From: Cryptomeria japonica
Lineage: Eukaryota > Streptophyta > Pinopsida > Cupressales > Cupressaceae
NCBI RefSeq assembly: GCF_030272615.1
Contig: NC_081410.1
Coordinates: 125,925,640 to 125,989,639 of the forward strand
Length of the DNA stretch: 64,000 nt
Direction of reading: 5' to 3'
The position numbers and the translations under genes are program-made. A model generated the notes under the pieces. It was not told the DNA's origin, searched no databases, and saw only the letters and a program-made list of their open reading frames with translations. Positions 25,101 through 37,100 of the stretch are shown here, piece by piece (position 1 is the first letter of the stretch; each line of letters opens with the position of its first letter).

Positions 25101-28100
25101 ATTATTTATTAATGCAGATTAAAGTGACTTTTTTATGTCAACATCAAATTATAAAGTAAAGTCACTTAATAAATAGAAGGGAATTCCAAGAGATAGGCAG
25201 TGGGCGAATGAAGAGTCACAGGGTTGAGTTATTTAATAACTTGGAGAAGCTTATTTTGGTATGCTTGGTTTTATGTTTGGAAATTGATTCTCTTGGAGAG
25301 TTTCTGGGAAGCTCTAGATTTCAGCGGGTGTGAGGATGCAAATCCTTAAGCTTGGAGGCAGTGGACGGAAACCCATTGTCAGTTGGAGTTATCACGCAGG
25401 TGGCTCACTTTGTGCTTCAAGTTTAATTTACTGGTTATCCAATTAGATTGTAAGTTCTGTGGATACGATTGGATTTTGCTGTTGTTGCTCTATTAAAGAT
25501 TTGAGGCTATATTCATATCTAAATTACAGAAATTCTATTTAAATCTGAAATTTAATGATTTTTAGTGTAATTTGGTGAATAAATTGAAATCAATTTCATG
25601 CAAATTGTATGTTGAATTTCTGTGGTTAGTTTGTTCAAATTTTTGGAATAAATATCCCTAGGGGGATATTTCAGTGGTATCAGAGCTGGTTTTCCTACCA
25701 GCCTGTTGGATAACTGTGTTTCTTTGAAGAAATTAAATTCTAGGATTGATTATCAGTTGAAGACAAATTTGCATTAAGATCTGCGCTAAGTAAAAATAAT
25801 ATTAATGTCAAACGGGTGGAGAACGATTTCCCGTGAATAATATTAATGTCAAACGGGTGGAGAATGATTTCCCGTGAATAATATTCCCGTGCGAGTTTTG
25901 AAGATTTATTGAATATTTGGGTCAGCTGTCTAATGTTTGGGGTTAAAATTTGGTCGGCATATTTTAAAGTGACCTGTTTTAATATATTCTAAATACTTAT
26001 TTTAGTAAGTATTTTTTTTGGCATCGTGGTTTGGATTAATATTTAGCTTTGTTAAAGGAATTAAAAAAGTGGAGACTATATTTTGGCATGAACTTTATTG
26101 TAAATATGTCATCGGCGGTATTAGTAAATGAATTGCGATATAATTTTTGGGGCTCGATTTAATTTTGGCTGAGCTTAAAGTTTGGCGAAGGAATATGGAG
26201 CCGTGTCTCTTGAGAAGTAACGTAATTTAATATTTTAGAGCGTACAAGAGGTCATTTAAATAAATTTATTAGCAAAAACTTTGTAAAGTGTATAGTTCTG
26301 GGCAGAATGTTTTGTAGAGCAAGTTTTAATGTGGTTTAGTTGTTTGCCACGAGTCGGGTGTTTGCCGGAGGTAAGGACTATCGCAGACTTGAAACCGTGA
26401 GTTCCCTTCTTTGGTGAATGCCTGAAACGACATTTACAGATCACCATTGCAGCCAAAACCGAAACGTCCTCATGGATTGCAGTTGTTGTAACGTGGAAGT
26501 ATTTGTTGGGTTTTGTGTGGCCGTTACATCTGCCGTGGGAAAATAAGTTGGGAGTTTCCAGTTGCAGGGAGAATTTTCTACTGATTTTGGAGATAGAGAT
26601 GTAATTCATCGAGCATATTATGGCATAAATATTTCCATCGTTGGGCAAACATAATGGGTCGACGGTCTCCTTAAAAATCACAGGTCTTCACTACAGAGGT
26701 GTGAGCATCCTTTGACAGTGCAATTCTGAGTGATTCCGAGCATGTGAAATTTAGAGCAATTCCCACTGAAGTCGTCACATCATAATAGCAAAAGTATTGG
26801 CAGAACCTATTGCTAATCATGGAAGTCAATTGCTCAAGCTTAATTCCTACATTGGTTCCCATGATGAGAATCTAGGTGCAACCATTGTTCATCACTTATT
26901 CTCGATCATGGCTCCATATTTCTGGAGAGAGCTCTACCTCATTGGTCGGGAGCTTTTCCTTGATCATGGACATTCTTCTTCCTTTTCGCATTAAATATTT
27001 TGAAACAAGAATGGAAACTTCAAGAAGCATGGAAGTTTAAGTTTGTTGCAATCAGGGAGATTATATTCTATATCGTTACTATAGTAAGAGTCGTATTCTC
27101 ATTGCACATAAGAATGTGGAGTGCATGGAAATCATGGGCGTCTGTGTTGGGACGCTGATACCTTTCAAACTGAGAGCCGATATACTTGTGACTAGGACAT
27201 GAATCTTTGAGGACTGCTGGCTACAGTTTGAAGAACTCGTGGTGTAGCTAAGTGTCACCTAAAGGGGTGTAGCTGGGAGTAGCACTGCAAACGTTAGGGA
27301 GTGAAGGATATGTGGACACCACAGTCCATACATGGGCTGATTAATTAATCTTGGAGCCATAAAGGAAGCCGTGGACAACCCTTGTATTCGGCTAGTAACC
27401 AGAACGTAGGCTAATGTATTGAGACTGCTGCTCCATTTTGTTGAAACACGACATGCTTAATTCTACCGCCCCTCTTGAGTTTAGTAGTAACAGACAACAA
27501 CGTGGTGCCCTGGTCTAATGATGTCTGTCTGATTGAATGTGAGTTGGGATGAAATGGGGAAGAATGTCGTGGGTTTGAGTCATCGACAAATGTGCAGGTT
27601 ACATCCTTTGGCAGTAAGCTCGAACTAAACGTGATTGTGGCAGACGACAACAATATTGTGCTGGGTCTTGTAAGTTGTTCTTTGGTGTTGGAAGTAATTA
27701 AAATCATGGGGCTGCGTCGTCATATTGAATTGTGATATGTCTGAACCAAAATTAGAATCCAAAGCAATAGTTAATCTCAGTAGTCTTGGTTGTAAATCTT
27801 CTTGAAAGGTTGGTGTATGAATTTATTGTTATATATATTTATATATGAATGAATGCTGCAAGCTTTCATGAAAAGGAAAAAAAACACCAGGTATCAACAC
27901 AACCACAGTTCATACATTGAGACAGAATATAACAATTGTTTGACAAAATCCTTCAAAGTAGTGGAGAAGATTATTTGGCAAATAGGACAACTCCTGGTTT
28001 TTTTAGAATAGGGCACAATGTTGCAAATATAACTCTCCAGATTTGTTGAGTCAAATTGGGCACAATGTTGCAGTCTGTCAGTCTTAGCTATTGAGAAAAG

Positions 28101-31100
28101 AATTCTGGAAGATAATAGTAGTTGCAGTCAAATCTCAACACACAAAACTCATTAAATTCAAGGTCATTAGATAGGGTTGCCCAATTTGGCCAATCTAGGG
28201 CAGCATCTTTCAGCCTATAGAAGTGTCAGTTTGGAGAAAATAAAATGAAGACAATGGCAGATCAGAAAAGTGATTATTTCTCAAAAGAATTCAATGATAC
28301 ATTCAATGGGGAACAGTTAAGGGATTTACAGAAAGAAAAGGAAGTAGGGAATTGGCTCTATGTGATTGGATTACAATTGAAAACCATGAAAAATTCTGAT
28401 GGTGTTCTCTCTAAGTTGGAGGAATTAGATTCATGTTTGTCCAAGGTAGACCGATCAGATTGGAGGCTTCTGAATTGGGCCTTGTAGCCCTTAATGCTTG
28501 TTTTGGTTCAACACAAGTTTATGGAACATCCTTATGAGTTCATAATCGCAATGGCTACTTGTTTCAATAAGATTATAAGAATAACAGCTCCTGTAGCACC
28601 CTATAATGATAACATATTGAAAAGGGTTCTGCAGCTGATTGTGGAGAGCCTACATGGGTTACATAATGTTAAAGCCCCTACTTTGGGTAAGAGGGCTAAG
28701 ATTTTAGAAATCATGGCAAGTACCGGATCATTCATCATTATGTTGGATCTCAAATGTGAAAAATTAATTCTTCAAATGTTCAATTGTTTCATTGCTGAAA
28801 TCAGAAAACACCATTCTGACAAGGTGAAGACAAACATGTTCGACATATTGTCCATGATCCTAGATGAGGATGATGATATTTGCAGGCAATTGCAATCAGA
28901 TTTGTTAGCTATTTAGAGAGAGGAGCTGGTAGTTTCACCTTGTGCTTATGAGTTCTCCAAAGGGTTGATTAAGTAGAAAATTGAAAGGTTTAGGGAACAA
29001 ATGACTGAAAAAGAACTAATCTCCATGGGTTTACAGGTTTCAGGATCTCCAAAAAAGAGCAAGAACCAAATGAGAAGAGAGAAGATTTGTTTCAGATGTC
29101 AGAAGGCTTGGACACTTGATCACATTTGTGAAATTAATAAGGAAGAAAATGTATTGCAGCCACGAGGTAATGAGGGCAGAATTACAGATGAGAATGCTTC
29201 CATGTCTCATGAGGAGCAAGCTAAAATTACAGCCTTGAATACATCTCTTACTGGGCATGATGAAAGAAAAAAGGATAATGATTTTTAATCAGCTAAGGTG
29301 GATAATTTGAAGGAAGAAACAATCGCTTCAAGTGAGAGGTTTTCCAAACTCTTCATTGGAGATTTACAAGTTATTATTGATAAAGTAGGAGAAGATAAAA
29401 ACTTCCTTAATAAACCCACTCATGATCATGTTGCTGCCCCAGTTGAGCTTCATGAGGAGTGCTTGCCATCCTCTAGTGAGATAGATGAGTTTGAAAATGT
29501 TTTTACAATTGATAACCAATCAGAAAATTTGATATGTGACAGCTCATTTAATTTAGATGAATTTGAACCTAGGCCCCTAGCATTGCAAGATTTGAAGGAC
29601 AGATTATTAGTCACAAAAGAAAGGGTTACACAAGTCCTAACTAGGGCCGATGAATCTCACAAGTACATTGAGGATCTTACATGGGAAATACAAGTTGAGG
29701 AGAGACACAAGGGAGTTGCAAGTGGAATCACTAGCACTCAGTTGAGTGTGATCAAAGAAGCCTTTGAAAGAATGAAATCAGATTTCTTGCAGCTGCTTAT
29801 GGACATGGATCTTGCTATTAAGTTTGTAGAAGATAAGGAGAAGGAGTTGGATGAGATTTGTTTACAGCTGAGTATGATGCATTAGAAATTATCCAAATCA
29901 GCAAATCAAACTACTACTACAACGACTTCCAAGGAAGAAGAAGCTAATTCTAAGAGTATGGAGATGATGCAAATCGTTGAAGGGATCAATACTACTGGAA
30001 GGGTCGAAACAATGCACAATGTTCCTACCCTTTGTTATTCAAAAGATAACAATGAAGAGCAGAAGAATGTAATATCCCCAACAATTTTTTTTTTGATTTT
30101 TCAACAAGATTAGAGACACAACAACACCCGTTAGGGTTAGAGAAATGAAATCCAAACCAACTGGAAAGAACCCTACACCTTTTGATCACCGAGAGCCCAA
30201 ACTAGGAGGGTGAGAGCATACGGTAGCAGGGGATCGTTAGTTGCAAATTGCTGAAAGTACTGATTACAATAATGGGCGGCAAGCCAGCCCCTTCCACTTT
30301 CTAGCGGGATAGAAACAAGAAAGCCTGGCGGTAAACCAGCCAAGGAGAAACAAGAACATAACCAAGCACGAAACACTCTACCGCATATCTCAGGGGGAGG
30401 ATGAAAACACACAACAAAGCTCAACTCAATCGCTTATGAAGTGGGAGGACCATTATAAACAAGTATCACTCAACCGCTTATGCAGCGGGAGGAGCATTAC
30501 AAACAAAATATCACTCTACCACTTATGCAGCGGGAGGACCAAATTACAAATATCCAATGTATGTGGCAGGCCAGCCTCTTCCGCTTTTCAGCGGGATTTG
30601 CTTATACAATCAAGAAGTGGTTGATAGTACTACTATTCAACCTTACAATATAGAGAGAAATGATTAGAATAGAAGACAATGTTGATCAGAAATGATAGCT
30701 ACCTCTAAAACCAACTCAAACATAAAGCAACTATTGCTGTTCTTAATTTTGAAAGTGAATAAAACAAAGACGAACCACTACCGGAAACACCAAAATGTTC
30801 ATAACTAACTCAAATCTACTCGGAATCACACCAAATCAAAAGCAAATGACTAATATGGCATAAGCGACCATTTCAGAACCTCAAACCTGCAACTCCGAAG
30901 TCCGAGACCAGCTGCACGCATCGCAAGGCAACTAGGGAAGGGGTGCCCTAACATAAAAGTTCGATCAACAATATAAAATTCAAATCAGCAAACTATCATC
31001 TCCCCTTTGGAGGACATCATTGCCTATGGGATAGAGAAAATTAGAGCCAATACCCATATTGATACGCTTAGCAGACAAGGAGGTACGATCAAAATGTTGC

Positions 31101-34100
31101 TTCAGCCACTATATGCCTAGCACACACCAAAAACACAACAACAATCCGAAAACTGAAAATATAATAGCGAACTCCATCACTTTGAAGCTCAATCTACTCC
31201 TCTGAATGAGAAATAGGGTCTCTCATAGCTAGGTGCTATCTCTCAAGCACGAAATTGGTACAAGCTAGGAAGCACGCAACTTCGAAGCAAAGGTTTGGCA
31301 CAATTTTGGCAACACTTCATTATGAAAATGTTCAAAGATGACAAATGAGAGACCAAGCTCTCATATTTATAGATTCTGAGACCCCAAATTCACCTCCAAA
31401 TGGCATCCAAATTACACTTCCTCATTTGCATTTCATTTCAAACATGACTTTGCCTTGGCATCCCCCTTTCCTAGGCACAAAATTCGAACTTTTCCTTGGT
31501 CTAAACTTGCAACATAAAAGAACATTATACATGAGCGTATATTCCATCCTTGGGCACCTGACTTAGGAGAATAAATAAATTTTGAATAAAATGCTCCTTT
31601 CTTTTCGTAAGTCGTCCAACAATATAATTAAATATTAAACTTTAGAGTAAAGTATTAATATTTAATAAATCACTAGCAAAACAAATACTGATCAGTACCA
31701 AATTGAGCTATGGACTGAAGTGCTGAAAACCATCAAACTGAGCTGGGCTAGAACTCATTACTGAACTACAAAAAATAGATCTGCCTAAAATGACACTTAC
31801 TAAAAATAGTAAGTCTTGAAAACAATTCCAAAAAGACTGTTCTTCGAACCCTGTAGCTCAGCTCGAGAAACCCAGAAAAACCTAGTAATCATGACAACTG
31901 ACATCAACTTGCTAAAACTAGTAAGTTTTGCAAACTCCCCTTAACTGATTGCATGCCATACCACTACAAAGCTTACAAAAAACCCAGAAGGAAACTTTGA
32001 TTCATTCTGCCAAACTCCAATCAACACATCCTTGAAAATTGCGAAGAATCCTCCTAGAAATTGTAAACCCTAATTCCTCATTCCAATTAGCCTACGGGTG
32101 TCTAGAATAGGCCAATGGACAATTGATTACTCCTTATTGAGAAGGGGACATTACAAAGAACCAACAGGGAAACAAACTCATTAATTTGGATGATGAAAAA
32201 TTAATTTGCAGCAATGAAATGGCTGTGATAACAAGGAATACGAGCAGATTTCAGAGTAGATACAGTCACGGGACAACGGTTACTTATGAGCTTCCAAATT
32301 TGGAAGAAGTCGTGCATTAGGATGATGATAGGCGTGACTTTAAAAACTCTGAAATTTCACTTAATGGTGATCAATCCATAGTTGAAGAAGTTGATTTTAT
32401 TGATGACACTTGTAGTGAATCAGACTTTCAAGAGTTATTAGTGTTGGGCAGTGAAGGCATACACCCTCAATCTTGGGACTGTCATCTATTTCTCTTGATA
32501 GAGCAGCGGTATATTTGTTGCTTAGTGATTTCATACTCTTTGATTTCTTATGGACTGGTGGCTGTCCTAGTTGGAATCATATAGCACTTCTTGATTTTGC
32601 ATTAAATACATTAGCGACTCGGTGGAATGTGAGTGTTGAAGGGTGCTTCTCTTGCATAGAAATGGAGTGTGAGAGGTTTTTCTTTGATTGGCATTCGTTT
32701 GGTGACATATTTGAAATCATTTATGTTGCTGATCAGAGTTATGGCAGCAATTTTTGGTATTCCTTCATGTTGGTTTATGGGCATGAGGGGGTTCATCTTC
32801 ATCTTGTTCGGTTGTTCTACATGTGTGGACGGTTACTTCAAGGTGATTGGCTGATAGATTCTTTCATGACTTATAGAAGGTTCTACAGATTGATATGGGA
32901 TCCAAGGTAGTGATATGTTTGGTGCATTGACTCTTGTGGACCAAGATATGCTGCTACACCGTGGGTATGTAAATGTTTTAATCAGTGTGGTGCAGCGTAT
33001 TTGTAGAACAGTGTTCTTGAGGATGGTTTGGGATCCTGGTATTGGTAAGCAGATACATGATTGCTTGAGGACAAGCAACCTTTAAGGAGGGAGGACTGTA
33101 ATGTCCCCTTTTTGGGACATTAGGAAATTCATTTAAATAATTAAGTTTAAGTTGTCAAAACATAATAATTTAAAAGACAACTTAATTTAATTATTTATTA
33201 ATGTAGATTAAAGTGACTTTTTTATGCCAACATCAAATTATAAAGTAAAGTCACTTAATAAATAGAAGGGAATTCCAAGAGACAGGCAATGGGCGAACGA
33301 AGAGTCACAAGGTTGAGTTATTTAATAACTTGGAGAGGCTCATTTTGGTATGCTTGGTTTTATGTTTGGAAATTGATTCTCTTGGAGAGTTTCTGGGAAG
33401 CTCTAGATTTCAGCAGGTTTGAGGACGCAAACCCTTGAGCTTGGAGGCAGTGGATGGAAACCCATTGTCAGTTGGAGTTATCATGCAGGTGGCTCACTTT
33501 GTGCTTCAAGTTTAATTTATTGGTTATTGTTGACGTGTCTGAAATTGCATCGCTGCAAACTCCACACGGCCAACGCAGAATAGAATAAACTCACTGAGTA
33601 TCCTACCCTCTCTTGAAATAAGGGAATCCCTAATGCTATTTTCTACGCTTTGATCAAAGGGGATAACCTCAAGGTTTCTTTTGTCAGGTCTTGACTGTGG
33701 GATCTCTCAGTGGCTTGATGTGTTTATGCTGGAAACACAAGGGGACTTACGATTTGCAACAAGCTAGTCTGCTGTGATTCTCGAATTACGCAATAAAGAG
33801 AAAAATGAAAGGGTTAGGAGATCTAAAACTAACAACACGGGTATGCGGGTAGACAGATTCAACATAACCAACTCCGGCTTGGCCAGAATAGCTCACAACC
33901 TTGCAGGAACGGTGCAATCTTCAAAGGAACTTGGAAGATTTTCAGATTGGAGACGCACAGCTAAGCACCCAATTCTGGTGCAGCTCAGACGGACACCTGC
34001 AGTTGAACTAAGCACAATCGAAGGCTCAGGTTAACCACACAAAAGGATACACAATTAGCATATCCTCAGTGGTATGAGCCTGAATCTATCAAATACCTGC

Positions 34101-37100
34101 ACACCCAAAATAGAAAGATCTATCTAAAACGCTCAGAGAAACCATGCAAACAGGATGAAAACAAGACAATAAACACCAAATCAATGTTTATATATTGATT
34201 TCAACTGCCTATTACAACAATTTCTACAGCATCTCTATGCTACTGCTAAGATCTAACCTATTCTAACTCTAAAATCTAACTATCTAACCATCTAACCCTT
34301 TACAAAAGAAAGGCCTCTGCCTTTTATAGATATTAGAATTTTGAATTAGAGGCCAGGATGGACTGCATCCAAGGCTCCTGATCTGCCTTCTAGAAGATGA
34401 CAGCTTTAACCCATGCCCATTAAATTCTCAGTTATCCAACCAACAAATATCTCAACTACCAACCACTTTTGGCTTTAATTCAGGTTTATCCGGTCTTCTT
34501 GGTGGTTGGGAATAGTTATCCACAAAAATATCTTGCACGGGACCCATAAGCAGTTTAGAATAAAGCAGTTTCAGCTTTTTAGGAATTGAATTGCTTGAAT
34601 TAAATCCAGCTGTGCACTTTCTTGAGAATGCATAGACTGAGTGTTCTTTTGCCTTTTGCCTCCAATTTCACCGGTGGACTTCATCTTTGTTCAACGGCAC
34701 GGTTCCCACTGCTCGGTTGTTCTTGTGCTCTTGCATCTTTTCTTTTCCAATCTTTAGCGCCTGGCTTTGGATTGCGATCCTTCCTTGATTTGCGTTTGAG
34801 GTTTTTTTTTCTCCTGGTTCTTCGATGACGTCCTGCGATCAATCAACCAATTTATTTCATTGAATCAATTTGAAAAATTAAATAATTTAATTTAACAAAC
34901 ATTAAATTTAATTACGACGTCTGGCTTGAGAAGCTCTTTGTGAGATGTATCTTGAAAATGCTTCTCCTTTCTCTTCGAATGTGAAATCTGATCCTTGGTC
35001 GATTTACTTTTGCGTGATTTTACCTTCAGAGTCTTGGGCGCTTTGAATGGGTTTATGGCACGATTCTGGAGGTCTGGAGAACTTCCTCAAATTTTAAAAC
35101 TCTAACCCTCATGCTTTTCTGGTGAATTTTGGAGAGCTTAGACGCTATTGAAATTTCATCACATTCTCCAATTTAGCCCCCCAGGGTCTGAAATTGGCAT
35201 TTTAAGTGAAATTTCAGACCATCTGGGGATTTTTGCAACTCTTCCAAATATTAAATTTCGGCCCCATGATCCGAAATTGATGTTTTGGACAAAATTCGGA
35301 GCTCTTGGGGTTTCGTACAAACTTTTTAAGCATTTTCGGACCTAAAGCACCCTTTTGGGAAATTTCGGATTGTTTGAACTTTTTGCAACTTTATCATTTT
35401 CGGACCTCCTGGCGTTTTGGAATTTCGTGATTTTAATGCCAAATTCGGAGCTTAAGGTGCCTTTTACAACTTGTCCAGAATTTCAGACCATTCAACATTT
35501 TTGCGAATCTTTGAAGTGAAGTTCGGATTTTTTGGAGGTTTTAACGTTTTGGTGCCCAAGGTATTTTTTGCGATTTTAACCTTCTGGAGCTTTCAGCGTT
35601 TTGAAGCATATTTTGCGAAATTTTAAACAAATTTTGGAGCTCCCAACATTTTGCAACCTTGGAGATATTTTCGGAGCATTCATACTATTTGCAAGTTTGA
35701 TGGGTTTTTAAAATTTCGGGGCTGGGGTCCGAAAATGGGTGTCTAAAGCGAACTTCGGACCTGGAGGAGCCTTGCAAGATTTCACGTTTTCACATTCCGC
35801 CCCTAGGGTCCGAAAATGAGGATTTTAAGGCGAATTTCGGACATAGAGGGTTTTTACACATTTCGGAGCTTCAACGCCTCTTGTGATTTGCCATTATTTC
35901 AAATTTCGGAGCAAAGGTGCTTTAGCGAACTGGAGACTTTCGCCAATTTATAGCAAACTCCGGATCCTTAAGGCGTCCTTCGCGATTTTGAAGATTTCGG
36001 AGTGTTAGCACACTTTTCTGCCTTTGCGATTTTGGAGTTTTTGCGCTTTGTTGCCCAAAGGCATTTTCGGACCATAAGGCATATTTCGTAATTTTTAGAA
36101 GAATTTCGGACCTATAAATGCGTTTTGCAAATTTAGAAGAAACTTAGAATTTCGGCCCTAGGGTCCGAAATTGATGTTTTAAGTGAAATTCGGACCTGAA
36201 GGCACTTTTGCAACATTTCACTTTTTCAGACTTCCAGCCAGTTTTGTCAGCTTTTTCACTTTTTGGCCTAGGGTCCAAAATTGGGCATTTTGGGCGATTT
36301 TAAACGTTTTCTCAAGAAGTGCGAGCTTGGGCACTTGGGCAAGTTTGTCCAGATCTCCCCGAAGGATCATTTAATGGAATATAACATTTAAGTATAAGTT
36401 TAAGTTATATTCCATATATACTTTCAGGATGTTTGAGAGTGGTTTCAGAACTCCAGGAGTTATATTGCAAATTCTAGTTTTTGGAGGTTTCCTTAGTTTT
36501 TCAGAGTTAGCCAAATTTCAGGATCAGGAAATTCCAGACTTAGCCAAATTTCAGGGTCAGGACAGAAAGGCACAAATTGGGGGTGGGGTCCCTGTCTAAG
36601 ACGGGGATGGGTGTGCGATTCGCACAACAAATGGCGACTCGGCTGGGAAATGTTCCTGAACATTTCAAGGATGACTATCCGGATCGAACTCGAGAATCTT
36701 TGGTATATACCCCACAAAACAACCCAAATGACAGAAGACAGATTCAAAGTAAAAATGAGGTCGCAAACTGAATCAAGTCACCAATCTTGAGAAATTGAGT
36801 GTGTGCAGTGAAGTTCATTCAAGCCTAAAGAAGGTTGAGATATCATTGCTTAGTTAATGCAAGTTACGTAGAGTGACTCTAACTCCAAAAGCAACCTGGA
36901 TAGAGCCCCACTGCCAGCAAGCGTCTATAGCCTCGGCGGAGTTATCGCCTGTAAGCTCACAGAGATTGCTCTGTTTCCGATAAATTTTCTTTTTGAAAAT
37001 CGACAGAGGTGTCTGCATTCTCAAAACCAAGCAATTTGATCTTTCTTTGCTTTTCAATTTCTTTTCCTTTGATTTTTCTCTTTTATTTTCACTTTTTCAC

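Noticed and set aside
26256-26681. 141-codon minus-strand frame in element A
   Set aside because: No recognisable domain, antisense to the element, no promoter or partner; likely chance.
33774-34034. 86-codon frame MILELRNKEKNERVRRSKTN, repeated almost exactly at 39459-39719
   Set aside because: Both lie at the same place in the two LTRs of element B; the repetition reflects LTR identity, not a gene pair.
34255-34310. CTAACCATCTAACCCTTT-type run, looking like degenerate telomere repeat
   Set aside because: The words are irregular, appear at the same place in both LTRs of element B, and do not match TTTAGGG in series.
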